From Agriotes lineatus (lineage: Eukaryota > Arthropoda > Insecta > Coleoptera > Elateridae), in NCBI GenBank assembly GCA_940337035.1, contig OW679200.1, positions 18,743,303 to 18,807,302 on the forward strand: a stretch of DNA of 64,000 bases, written 5' to 3'. Position numbers and translations under genes: made by a program. Below, piece after piece: positions 44,580-55,629 of this stretch. Numbering within the stretch: the first letter of the stretch is position 1; each line of letters begins with the position of its first letter. The notes under the pieces are model-generated. The model ran no database searches and had not been told where the DNA came from. It saw nothing but the letters and a program-made list of their open reading frames with translations.

Positions 44580-44928
44580 CGGGGAATATTGCAAGACTAT
44601 TCCTCGAAGAAATGTCATCCTTTGTATACCCACTATTAATTTTTAAAGAGTTTTCAGTTTTCTTTCTGAAATTTCTTGTGTAACTAGCTGGTTTGCTTTT
44701 CTTCCCGCAAATACTCGCTATTGCACTTGTGCAAATACCCGGGTATTGCACTAGTGCAAAATATTCGCTGTATTCGACTCTGATTGGTTCAAATTTTGAA
44801 AATTGATTGATGGGATTGGTTTATATTATCTGAGGGGAATAGTCAGTGATATACTGCTGTTATTGGTTGAAAAAGGCAAATGTCTGCAATATGATTGGCT
44901 TATATGTTATAGTGTTGAATAGTCACTG

Positions 44929-45349
44929 TAATATCACTCAGCGCCAGTAGATATAGGAGTTTACCGCCACGTCCGCCATGTTTATTCCTCTGACATATGC
45001 GTCACTTTGAGGTTTGTAACACAATTCCGTCAACGTGGCGTTTGTTGGAAATAAATCCAAAACTTTACTTAAAATTGGCAAGACTGTAAGTCTATGTCAA
45101 ATTCGAGGTTATCAGGTTATGTTTTGCGTCAGTTTGTGTCAAAACTGACGCAAAACATAACCTGATAACCTCGAATTTGACATAGATATACAGTCTTGCC
45201 AATTTCAAGTAACATTTTAGACATAACTCAATCAGTTATTGCTGATGGGAACAAAAATGGCGGCGATGGCGGCATTTTCACGGATCAAAGAATGGCGGTA
45301 CTCTCCTATATCTACTGGCTCTGATATCACTTAGAGTCCCTGTATATAG
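44929..45349 (+). repeat. foldback element Y, copy 2
   Basis: The left end AATATCACTCAGCGCCAGTA..GATATAGGAG and the right end CTCCTATATCTACTGGCTC..TGATATCACTTAG are inverted. It has the same blocks as copy 1 on the opposite strand and contains hairpin copy 4. About 420 bp. Confidence 0.8.
45064..45214. repeat. copy 4 of the dispersed hairpin family
   Basis: The cleanest copy. TTACTTAAAATTGGCAAGAC..ATTCGAGGTTATCAGGTTAT, then GTTTTGCGTCAGTTTGTGTC, is followed by an almost exact inverse. Confidence 0.9.
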
Positions 45350-45351
45350 GT

Positions 45352-45688
45352 TACTAAGAGTTGGGCAAACAGCGAGATACATTTTGATTGGTTTGGATCA
45401 CTTTTTGCAAGGCATATGTGATAAAAGTGCCGATTTTACATATTTTGTAACATGTTACGACCGATAGTATCACATATGCAAATCTAAATCGTAACTAAAT
45501 TGGCCGTATATTCCTAATAGTCGGTTCTAGAGATCCTAAGAATGATTAATACTCTGAAAGCTCTCCCATCAGGAGCAAGTTAGCAAAGTTGGTTCCCATA
45601 ACCCCCTTGTTCGACATATGTCAAATATCTAATTTGGATCAAAATTGTATGTCAAATCAGGCTGTTTGCCCAACTCTTAGTAAACTAT
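45352..45688. repeat. inverted-end element X between Y-type ends
   Basis: TTACTAAGAGTTGGGCAAAC and GTTTGCCCAACTCTTAGTAA are inverted. CTGTATATA lies outside the left end and TATATACAG outside the right end, both belonging to Y-type termini, so X appears inserted within a Y-type sequence. Confidence 0.7.
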
Positions 45689-45689
45689 A

Positions 45690-47600
45690 TACAGGATCTC
45701 TAATATCACTCATATAGGTGCGTTATCTGGTGGTTGAGCAAAATACTTGCTTTTGGATGCGGTAAACATAACCGTTTTTATGATTGCGTTTATTCTTGCA
45801 GCGGATTCCTTAGACTATTCTATTTAATAGCTTTTGAATACTAGGTGACGCTCATTTTAATTACGGCTTTATACGATTTCCCTTAACAATTCTGGACGTC
45901 TTTAATTAAACCAACCCTTTTGTGCTTACTATGAAACTTCGTAGACTGTTTTTCATGGACTCTTTTCTAAATATTCATATAATAATAGCTTAAATGTAAA
46001 CCACTCATCTGTGATTGTATTTAATTGCATGTAAAACGTAATTCGAGTTGAAACGCTAATATTGTTCAAAATTTAGAACAATATCTACGCGAATCTCTAC
46101 TTGCGATTGGGTAACTACATTTATGAAAGCAGTGTTACTCTAAGATAAAGATTGTAAAGGAGACCCTTGCGGGTATGTTTCTTTTATTTTGTTGTTGTTG
46201 TATTATTTTTTATTGCATCTATGGCTGCACTTGGATAGTGATCCTCCCTACTCTGATCTAGCCAAAGCATTTCTTACTAACGTTCCACAACAAGTCAGTA
46301 TCTTACCAACTAATAAGGATTAACCATTTTAAACACTTTTTTAAAGAAAATATTTCAATTTTATTTCATGTATTTTTCAACGTCAGGCAGTAAAAGATGT
46401 AAAATCGCCCACCCTCTTTTTACATCAATATAAGCTTTAAGTACTATTGCAAATTTCACTTAATTCGCATTTTTTTCTTCAAATTACTGTAGTCATTGTA
46501 AACCCCTGTATTTTATATATTCACACTTTCCAGTCTTCTTGTTTTCTTTTTAGCTACAATTTTTTAGGGTAACTAGTAGCATACAGTTAATATCTTTCCT
46601 ACGTTTGTACTAAAACAAATTCAATTTATCGGAATGTTCGATACCTACCACATTAAAAAAAATACAATAACCATAGTTTTAAGACGATTATGAAAACATC
46701 TTTTAGACAGTTGTATCTGAACTAGTTTTGAAAGTTTCACGGCCACTCGAAAGCTGCATTTGTGCCCTTGGGAAGAACTAAATGACGACCCCTCCATATG
46801 AGGTTGATCTCAATTACTTATAAGCATACTCCAAAAGTTAGAAGTCGATATGTCGAACACAGAAAATAAATTATGAGCATGGCGTTATTAATGGATCGTC
46901 GTAATTTTTAGAGTTGTAGCGTGTATTCGGAAAGGGTTGCAGAACTAAAGTGGTACTTAAAAATACAGTGCCTAATCAATTCGATTGAATTATTAATAAG
47001 TTTCCAGTTTATACTTTCGGTTTTACTTTAGCCAAATTGTTTTAGTTAAACTGGGGAGAAACTATTAAAATAGAATTGGGCGAAACACAATTGAAACTTC
47101 TAGTTAAATTCACAAATTGCGTTAGGCAATGTTACAACATCTGAATATATTTACGATGGGGTCCAAAACTTTTGATAAAGTAACAGGGAAAGCATTTATA
47201 AAAGTAGAAAAACACACGCACGAAGTTAATATGTTTCCATATTTTAAATTACCCTGTAATATGAATCACGCTGTTTATTTATTATATTAGAAATTGTAAA
47301 CACATTCAAATTTCAATATTTATGAATAGTCGTAATAGGTTCTCATGTAAAATTGGAAACGCAATTACTTCATTCGTTACAACAACGCAGTTGAAGTTGA
47401 GATAGCCTATTGATTGTCGAGGTTGCAACTACTTTACTAACTCACTTACTAAGTAACTGCATTAACGCTTCAGCAAATTAGGCTCAAAATATTCACATCG
47501 CTTAGAACTTGATAATGCTGGAGTTTCGAGTTATGTGATGTTTTTAAAATCTTACTAAGATATCCTTTAATTGACAAATGCATAACTGTAATATCTTTTC
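45690..47600. other. intron; no gene seen
   Basis: AT-rich, within the long intron of the membrane-protein gene; nothing recognised. Confidence 0.4.
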
Positions 47601-47604
47601 ATAG

Positions 47605-47910
47605 ATTCAAAGGCATATTTTACGTCTATGGCGGCATTTTTCACTGCGCTGATGTTTTCCAGCGTGTTGCTGGTTCTTGGCTCTTTTCAGGTAAGTACTT
47701 TGACGTATCATCCAAAAACAATAATACGTATATGATCATCATTGTTTTTACAGTGTAAACCCAAACTTTTATATCCCTTTATACTCGTTTACCTTATCTA
47801 CGTAACTTTATTATCGACGTCACACATTTTCCTTATGGTCCACTTGAAGAACCAAGATTATGGTCTTGGACACTTAATTCTGTACAGCAATCTCGGAGGA
47901 TTCTTTACAT
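47605..47910 (+). CDS. multi-pass membrane protein, exons 3-4
   Basis: Exon 3 (47605-47690, after TTTTCATAG) joins exon 2 in phase 1 and encodes a second membrane segment, MAAFFTALMFSSVLLVLGSF. Exon 4 (47754-47910, after TTTTTACAG) encodes KPKLLYPFILVYLIYVTLLS, the third segment, then HLKNQDYGLGHL and the start of a fourth (ILYSNLGGFFT). It ends at a GTAAGT donor in phase 1. All phases agree with exons 1-2, giving about 147 residues so far and a four-pass topology. The last exon was not found in the remaining 16 kb. Function unknown; an integral membrane location is inferred from hydrophobicity. Confidence 0.65.
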
Positions 47911-48180
47911 GTAAGTATAATATTTATAAAGCAATAGTGTAAACCTTGGGCACTTCGTGATAAGTGTAAAGAACATTGACAGTTTGTTGGAATAGATATT
48001 ATAAATGATTAAAGACTACGTGATCAGTGACATTTGGCGATTTAGCGAATTAAATGTTCTTACGTTGCACTACCTGCCGAAATATTACTTTCGATCTCGA
48101 CCATTGCTATAAATTCAAGTTTGTCACAACTGCGCAATCAATCGCGAACAACCCAAAATTATATGAAAGGTCTCATCAAG

Positions 48181-48900
48181 CTACATAACTTTTGTAAAAA
48201 CATCAACCGCTTTGGCGTTAAAGGAAAGTCGGAAAATTAAATTTAGTGAAGGTGTCACGCCAAATGGATGTAAACATGATAACACGAAGGCTTTGGTCAA
48301 GTCAATAAAGCATACGAAAGTTGTTTGTTGTACTCCAGCGCCTTTTCTCTTATTTGCCGAATGGTAAAGATCGCATCTACGGTTGAACGATTTTGTGTGA
48401 AGCCCGTAAACAGTTTTAGTATAGATACAGAACAGCGTTATTCTTCTATAGTTTCCGGGATCTCGTTTGTTGCCTCCCTTAAACATAGGGTTGGTAATGA
48501 TTCTTGTTTTTTTAAGACAATGAGTCATCATTCATCTGCATTGGCTCTACAACCCCTTATGAGTCTTGGCCTGATCAAGGAATGTACACTATTCTTCCAT
48601 ATTGTTGACAGCTTTTCTCCAGTTCTTTATCTGTAATTTAGATATGTCGTGTAAGATTGAGTCCATATATTTTTCTTGTATTAGACCTTCCTTTATCTCT
48701 TTTTCTACTACGTTTTGTCCACCGCGGTTTTGTCATTTTATTGTTCTAATGTCTGGTTCTTTATAAACCTGGTAAAGATAGTACTTATATCTTCTGCGCC
48801 ATTGTCCATTTTCCTACATAGCTTTTCAGATACATCTCAAAATGTTTCTCTCGAAGGTTTTACTGCATGTGGATGATATGATTATAGAATTATTATTAAT
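48181..48900 (-). pseudogene. LINE RT fragment
   Basis: The minus strand carries NPMFKGGNKRDPGNYRRITL and VCFIDLTKAFVLSC, a PIFKKG(D)..NYR.I and F(I)D..KAF arrangement of RT motifs 1-2 and A. The region toward 48900 has shifted frames without clear motifs. Decayed. Confidence 0.65.
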
Positions 48901-49600
48901 CTTGTTGCTCAGCCTTAAGAAATTGTGTGTGAGATTGCTGAAATGAATGTAGTTATGCTAGAATACAACATTTCTGTGCAATAACTCACTCCTACCAACT
49001 TCGAACTCCCTCGTACCATCCTAGTACCTTATTAGTACCTCACTCGGCATATATTTCCGCCAGCGCTATGATATCACCTTGTAGAACACCTGGACAACCA
49101 ACCTGTAGACAGTTCTGTGCCCTTCAATTCCTGTAGCTGCTTTCGAGACTGAGTCTACATGGTCTCTTCCTAGTGCGATAACTGGAAAAAATCTTGCCCC
49201 ACCTAACCTTGCACCTTTGTTTAGAAGGTTCCCCACAGGAACCCCTAGCTCGGAACCCTGCATAGCTTCTTCAGGAACGCTGCTCTGCAGGTAACTTCGT
49301 CGTATTGCGCTCACGTGTCTGGATCGTATGACTTATCGAACTCTGAAATACCGTTCATGCAGTTGCTGTGATGTTTTAAGCGTTTTCTACATACGTTTAC
49401 GCTGTCGAATTTCTGGCCGATGGTAGAGATAATTTAGGAAAACAGTTGCCACAATGTATCTACCTTGAGCTGTGAAAATTAGCAGAGTTTTCTTACTATA
49501 TATTAGATTAGTAGCTCTGTTCAAGGATTTTGGTTGCATTCGACTCGCGAAGGACACGCTTCACCACGTTTTGGTTTAGCACTAATACTTTGTTAACATC
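48901..49600. other. no gene recognised
   Basis: A moderately GC-rich block at 49060-49320 has a minus frame (82 codons) without a recognisable domain. It may be an uncharacterised repeat. Confidence 0.35.
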
Positions 49601-49611
49601 AAAATGATTCG

Positions 49612-49973
49612 TCGGCTAGTAGTCGTAGTAGTAGTATTTTCGGGTAGACTCATGTCTAGCAAGTAGGCCTTCATAGGCCCTTTTTGCCAACTCCGTGGAC
49701 AAGGTCTAGGCATGCAGAGTACCAGGTACCTTAGTCCTACTTAGAATTTTGCCTAGACTAAGGAGTTCCAACCTTAACAAGGGATCTTTTACATGCTACA
49801 CATCGTAGTAACATGGGACCCACGGCTTTACATCACTTCCGAATGATGGCATTCTGTAGAGGCTTTCATGAGCATGTTTTTTATTTTTAAAAACCTCACC
49901 GGGATCGGGGATTGAACTCTCGACCCTTAGATCAGTAGCCAGAATGCTTACCACTGAGCTATGGAGCCCGGCT
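49612..49973 (-). mobile_element. tRNA-derived SINE
   Basis: On the minus strand the head reads GGGCTCCATAGCTCAGTGGT (A box TAGCTCAGTGGT), followed 30 bp later by GAGTTCAATCC (B box). This is the internal Pol III promoter of a tRNA. The acceptor ends do not pair, so it is not a functional tRNA gene. A unique body of about 250 bp follows, and the 3' end runs into an ACT/ACG trinucleotide tail at about 49612-49636. Mobilisation would depend on a LINE. Confidence 0.75.
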
Positions 49974-50410
49974 AATTCTCTCAAAAACGAAAAACTTGGA
50001 TACAGTTGTGGGCCGACTAGTTAGGAAGACAGCGTGCAGCTCTTTAAATACGCGCAAATGATTACAAGCCAAAAAGAGCTGCAACGAAGGCCTGAATTAA
50101 CAACAAGTGTATCCAAGCCTTTAACAAAAATTCGTAAACTCAAATAGCACATAATTTTCTGAAAGAAAAGCTCAAATCACGCACAGAGATGTAACACAAT
50201 CAAACCCACAAGGCTGGTATCACAGTATAATCACAAATCCAATTCCATATGGTACAAAATGCAGGTGATTAAAATATAGACCGAAAAGTTAAAACGCATA
50301 CAATTTAAGACTTACAAAGTTTACAGTACAATGATTTCATTAATGGCACACGTTAAAATAAGACAAAATTTACAAGACAATGTGGCAGTAGTGTCTGCTC
50401 CGTGGATTGG

Positions 50411-50424
50411 GGGGGGGGGGGGGA
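50411..50424 (+). repeat. poly-G tract
   Basis: About 14 consecutive G residues in an otherwise AT-rich region. It may be prone to quadruplex formation or to sequencing error. Confidence 0.8.
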
Positions 50425-50429
50425 GCTTG

Positions 50430-50870
50430 ATGCCGTCGGGTACTAAGTTCGCGGAACGAACTGTATATCCTGAGCTCACCACGGAATTTCAAACACCAAA
50501 TGCATGAGCGGAGCGCCAGGAAAAGGTGACGAGTTTCGATTTTGCACTCGATTGTTTAAATTTGCCTTAGAATGTATATTTTGTTTGAGATTGACTTCTC
50601 TAAGAAGCTCTCTGTAATTTTCTGCATGCACGGCTGCAGTCTATAATATAGTTTTTGCGCTACCAACCTTTTTTACTTGTTTTCGTGTTCGCTATCTGTG
50701 ACGATAAGGTCAACTACCCATATCCTTGTTGATTGGTATAATAACAAAATAATAAACCCGTTATGAATATAACGATCTCAGGACTGTTATAGAATATTGT
50801 CTTGTATTTAGTTACTATAGAAACGACAATCACCCACTTTATTTAGGCAAATAATATTTGTGATATTCAC
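50430..50870. other. no gene seen
   Basis: No coding frame or strong repeat recognised. Confidence 0.35.
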
Positions 50871-50876
50871 TTATAA

Positions 50877-51052
50877 TACCATGAGTAGTCAAAGTTATGT
50901 CGACTATTTTTGCGGTGATGCCACGAATGTCCATTGCGCTTTGGTACGATTAGGACGAGTGCGCTAGCACGAGTCCTAATTCCAAGCGCAATGGACATGA
51001 GTAGTGATACCACCGCAAAAATAATCTACTTAACTTTGACTAAGAATGGTAT
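50877..51052. repeat. 176-bp foldback, apex GTGCGCTAGCACGAGT
   Basis: ACCATGAGTAGTCAAAGTTA..TTTTGCGGTG mirrors CACCGCAAAA..TAACTTTGACTAAGAATGGT. Inside, GTCCATTGCGCTTGG mirrors CCAAGCGCAATGGAC. Confidence 0.8.
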
Positions 51053-51364
51053 TCGAGGGACTATTTAATGAACCAAACTACTTTTTCAAATTAATTTTCA
51101 GTAAATCTAGCAACAAACTACGCAATTTCTATAGTAACAACACTAATATTGACTTTTTCTGATAAAAATCGCATTTGTTAAAAATAGTCACTTGAATACC
51201 TTCTAGGAAGATATATCCGCTGATATTTTTTTGATTGGTCAAGAAACGTCAGAATTCTGGATTTTTATTGGTCACTTTTTGACATATGACAGGTGAATTG
51301 AATAGTCAACGGTATTTTTATATTTTATTGTTGATTGAAATGTTAAACAGTGTTTAACATGATC

Positions 51365-51484
51365 GCGTCCTCGAATGTTAAGATACATTTAACATGCATC
51401 CACTCATTTAACATGCACGCACTCGCGTCTTCGAATGTTAAGATACATTTAACATGCATCCGCTCATTTCACATGTATGCACTA
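51365..51484. repeat. two 60-bp direct repeats
   Basis: CGCGTCCTCGAATGTTAAGA.. and CGCGTCTTCGAATGTTAAGA.. are 60 bp apart and about 90% alike along their length. Each contains the inverted pair ATGTTAA/TTAACAT. Confidence 0.8.
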
Positions 51485-51595
51485 TAGCAAAATGACACAT
51501 ATTCATGGTAGTCTGATTTCGCTTTAGCAGTTTTTAGTAATTATTATTGATTCAAAGTTATTACCTCAATGAACAATAAACTAATGAACGCATTT

Positions 51596-51815
51596 CGAAG
51601 GGTAACCGTCTTAACATTTCTCACATAAATTATGCTCGAATGTTAAGACTGGGTTACCCATCTTAATACGTTAATTACTATAATAGTTGATAGCGAAAAA
51701 AATACGATACTTGATCATTAAGTGCCTTATTGGAACAGGCCTCAAAGAATAGAAAAACTTTACACTTCGGGCCTCGTTTTCTAACTTTTTTCGGCCTGTT
51801 CTAAGGCACTTACCG
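51596..51815. repeat. two adjacent inverted repeats
   Basis: GGGTAACCGTCTTAACATT mirrors AATGTTAAGACTGGGTTACCC (51598-51660). AAGTGCCTTATTGGAACAGGCC mirrors GGCCTGTTCTAAGGCACTT (51719-51812). Non-coding foldbacks. Confidence 0.7.
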
Positions 51816-51869
51816 ATCCTGTAATATACTTATACGTATTGCTTAATACTTTATAAGCTGAATTTAATA

Positions 51870-53480
51870 ATGAGATGCCTCGATAATTGACACACAGCAG
51901 CTAATCCTCCTTTTTATGTAGCGAAACTATTATGATCGTTTTCTAGTCGCTGGTCAGTTTAATTTGATTCCACACTTCCATGCTGGTTTTGTGTATATTA
52001 GCGCACAGGGCTTCACTTTCTTTTTTTATCAATTCTGATGGGATTTCATCTTTTCCCAGAAATTTATTATTTTTGAGTCTACATATAGCTTTCTCAACCT
52101 CCTCTTGTTTTGGCAATCTCTAAAAGAGTTAGTAGAAATTGAATTTAACCTTGTTTAAAAACTTTCTGCCCATGTATTTATTGCTTTGCCTCCTTCATTA
52201 TCGATGTTACCTGCTTTCTCACTACACATACTTGCTAGTGGTTTAAAATTCTTTCTGTGCGTATTTAGCTTCTGATAGAATTGTCTATTTTTCTGTTGTG
52301 AGTGCATTTCTTCTAGTTCCTTTAGCTGATTCTGCATGTATTCATTCTTCTTGCTCTTATGTATTCGTTTTTCCTTTCTTCTTAGGTTTCTGTACAGTTC
52401 CTGTACTTATCTTTATTGACGTCTCAAGTATGCTGTGTTATTCTTTGGTGTTGCCTCATCTTATTCTTCGTCATACCAACTTGATTGCGTGTAATTCATT
52501 TCTGTTGACCAAACGTCTGCCTATATACCTGGTGGATTTCTCTTTTACAGTGTCGCCAAATGTCAGTGATATCGTTGGATGGGTCTTCCATATCATTGTT
52601 TAGCTTGTTCTCCAGCACATTTCTTATTTTTCTGGTATTTCTGTGTATTTGTGAGTTATAACGTGTTTGTTTGGTACATCTGTTTTTTGTGTAGATAATG
52701 GTTCGAGTCAATGCTGGCTCCAAGGTTATGTCTTACGTCCATGATATTTGAAGTGTCTGGACTCTATGAACATGGTTTTATTGTTGGACGATCTCCATGT
52801 GCCTTTATGAATCTCCGTATATGGCAAACGGGTATCTGCTATAACCATGTATAGAGCAGCGGCTATATGAACGAGCCTTATTCCGTTGACATCCGACTCT
52901 ATGTGTGGGCTTTGTTTTCCTGTGGTGGGTCGGTATTCCGGTTCTCGATCTATCTTAGCATTAAGTTACACTATGATGATCTTAATATCGTTTTTAGGGC
53001 TGACGCTGTATGCTGACTCAAGATTGTCATAAACGAGTATTTTTCTTCATCTGTCTTTTCCTCCATCGGTAAACGAACTCTAGAGTTAAAAAAAACTATC
53101 CTCTTATTGAGCACATACGTGGTGATATTGCTTAGAAGTCAATGAACAGGTATTTAATGATTTTCCTACTATAAATGCAGTACCAAAAAATATGTTTTGT
53201 GTGATGCCCGCTGACATATATTGTATAGTTTGGTTTTTGTATAATCTTTGTGCATGCTTGCACTTCTTGTAATCTGTTTTATATTTTTGTAGTATATCGA
53301 GGAGTGTATGTAGTGCATCTGTTCTGTACAGGGATTTAACATTCAATGTGTACACCATTAAATCGTTAGCATATTTCGTTTCCAAATGTTGTCTTGATCT
53401 CTCGTAACGATAACTTTTTCCGGCTAAATGGGGTTGTCAGCCCCACACCGCCGGCTCTACCAGGAAGACCAGGAATTTTC
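51870..53480 (-). pseudogene. decayed LINE ORF2 (endonuclease to RT)
   Basis: Minus-strand pieces in the order expected of an insect RTE-like ORF2. Endonuclease N-terminus at about 53104-53390: TLNVKSLYRTDALHTLLDIL then QKYKTDYK. Linker at 52496-52720: LNNDMEDPSNDITDIWRHCK. Pre-RT at 52155-52337: LEEMHSQQKNRQFYQKLN. RT start at 51870-52120: KAICRLKNNKFLGKDEIPSE and later NYRGISLLNSAYKVLS. Frames are broken throughout and the palm domain is missing. Confidence 0.75.
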
Positions 53481-54395
53481 TGCTGGTGACTTCTTTCCTT
53501 ATCCAAATTGTTCCAGTTTTAAGGCACTAAAACAAATGTCATTTACCTAGGATTTATTGAAACGCTTCTATCGGCGTCAAAGAGTTCTCTTAGGGCCTTT
53601 ACCAGCCTTCGTTTTTGCTAGTGTACTGTGGGGTTGCAATTCCCGACCAACATTTTTCATGCTGACCGGTGAGGGGGACGACAATAAACTCTTATGTATC
53701 TATAATATTAACAACATGTTTAATGATATTAATTTTTTGTTCCTAATCTATTACTTACCCTAGTAACTTCTAAACCTCCAGAAAAAAGTAGTTTGTTTTT
53801 AATTTTAACCATAGATTAACCTATGACTTAACGCACTACTGATAAGAAATCGTGTGCTAGTAATACCCAACTTTAATGAATTTTTATAATCTCTACTTGA
53901 CTGCGAATTGCTCAGAGCAAATGCTGTCCGATCTAATAAAAGATATTCCAACATTTTAAACTCTCTTTTTAATTTTGACCTTTCAAAGGCGTCGTGGTTC
54001 TACTTACTCTTCTATATTGGCGACCCATGTGTCTTTATGTCTAGCTTATACAGTGGCTTGGTGAACTGGATATTCGGTCAATTGCTTGACATAATCAAAC
54101 CGTCTCTTGGTCTTATATACTGAGTATTTCTAGATTATTGTCTTCTCTTTTCGATATGTGTCCAAAAATTATTAGTATGCATGGGCAAACAATCATACTG
54201 AGGTCTTTTTGTTTATAAATTGTTATGTTTATTTGTTTTTCTGGTGATCTAGGGGATGCGCAACATTCTTCTCCAGCACCACATTTCTAGTTGTATTGAG
54301 TGTGATGTCATTATCTTTCCAAGATCGGTGTAGGTCTCTTATTGTTTTTCTGGCTATTCAACATCTATGTTTCAGTGTGCCAGTGCGCCAGTAAG
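53481..54395. other. no gene recognised
   Basis: Probably further decayed LINE sequence (minus-strand RSKLKR-like residues near 53990), but not supportable as a feature. Confidence 0.3.
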
Positions 54396-54399
54396 ACGG

Positions 54400-54545
54400 T
54401 ATGGTCTGGCATAGCATAAGTTATTAAGCATAACGCTTTCTATGAATAATATATTCTACATCTATATTAAACAGCATTAGTGACAATACGCATCGTTGCC
54501 TAGTACCGCTTTGGATCGTATAGGATTTTATAACATAGCCGTTAG
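54400..54545 (-). pseudogene. RT motif B scrap
   Basis: The minus strand reads GTRQRCVLSLMLFNIDVEYI then IHRKR, matching the G.RQG(C)VLSP.LFN(I) segment of LINE RTs with G to R and P to L changes. It is too short to classify. Confidence 0.65.
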
Positions 54546-54739
54546 GCTACTGGTTATTGGGTCAATAAAACACCCACGAAAATGAAAAAGACGTATATTA
54601 AAAGAAACCCAAAATTAGGAACAATTACATTTGCTTAATGAACATTTCTGTAGTAAGCTTCATAAAAGTGTTTGTTCAGTTATGCTTAAATTTATAACAT
54701 AAATTCACCCTGGAAGGCTAGATATACTTAGAGCCACCC

Positions 54740-55320
54740 CCGCATTTAGTTTGTTAATAAAATACCATAAAATTCTGACCTACTATCCCAGGCCGTCGCT
54801 CGCTGGCGAAGTAACTTTAGTATATTTTACGCGATCGCCCGAAAATATTAGAGAACCGAAATGTGTTACGCTGGATTTTTGGTCGTCCCTGGCCTCCTTT
54901 TCATAAATTCGGATGGGCTGGCACGGCACTGGGTCACATCTATTTTCCAAAGAACTTTTGAATTTGGACTTAGTGGTTTAGTGCGCGCCGGGGTTTTGAA
55001 ATTCATTTTCGCGAAACCTCGGATCGAACTGTCTGCCGCCTTTCGGGCTTCCCCCAGGAAAACTTTCAAAAGCGTTCTTTCGGTTCGGGCCGGGTGTTTG
55101 TGGTACTTCACCGTTTTGCAAAATTGCAAAAATGGACTTTTCCTTTGCGGCCTCTTGGGCATTGCTAATTTTGCAATTCTCACGCTAAGTTTTGCACGTG
55201 AGTGCCAGTCGACAGTAATTTTGCTTTCTTTAATTCTCTGGAACGCGTTCTGATTAATTTGCACCGGATGTAATGCGATCGGGTCTTTGTTGTTACAATG
55301 TAACCTTTTGCGTTCTTAAT
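54740..55320. other. GC-richer block open on both strands, unassigned
   Basis: A 130-codon + frame (54861-55253) and a 132-codon minus frame (54866-55264) overlap almost completely. The + frame contains hydrophobic stretches and the minus frame is basic. Neither has a recognisable domain, and codon choice cannot separate them. An AATAAA lies at about 55318. It may be a repeat fragment. Confidence 0.3.
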
Positions 55321-55499
55321 AAATGAGATCTGTAGGTTTTTCTCCTACGTATTCTAGATACTTACTTACAATTTTTAATTTAATTAAAATCTATGGGGTC
55401 CATTGTAAGTCAAATTTTTGCGGTTTGTTACAATTTCGATGTTTCGTTGTGTATTTGTACTGCAGCATTACTACATATGTATAAGTTGTATATTAGGGA

Positions 55500-55625
55500 T
55501 TTTGGATGGTCAATAAACTCCAAAACTTAGTTTTTTGTCAGCGGCTTTGTGGTAGTCAATGAAGCATATTTTGCATATTGGATTTGCCTTTCTTCAGTGT
55601 TTAGGCATGTGTTGTCACATGGGCG
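55500..55625 (-). pseudogene. LINE RT motif A scrap
   Basis: The minus strand reads PICKICFIDYHKAAD, resembling the (V)CFIDY.KAFD motif of RTE-like RTs, followed by a stop. Confidence 0.5.
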
Positions 55626-55629
55626 GAAT

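Noticed and set aside
44397..44751. Four overlapping open frames on both strands
   Set aside because: They arise from the 78-bp loopless palindrome and its flanks; the translations mirror each other and have no domain.
49900..49973. A tRNA gene on the minus strand
   Set aside because: A and B boxes are present, but the acceptor ends do not pair and a repeat-type body with a trinucleotide tail follows; it is a SINE head.
51365..51484. CRISPR-like array
   Set aside because: Only two units, no spacers between them, and a eukaryotic context with no cas genes.
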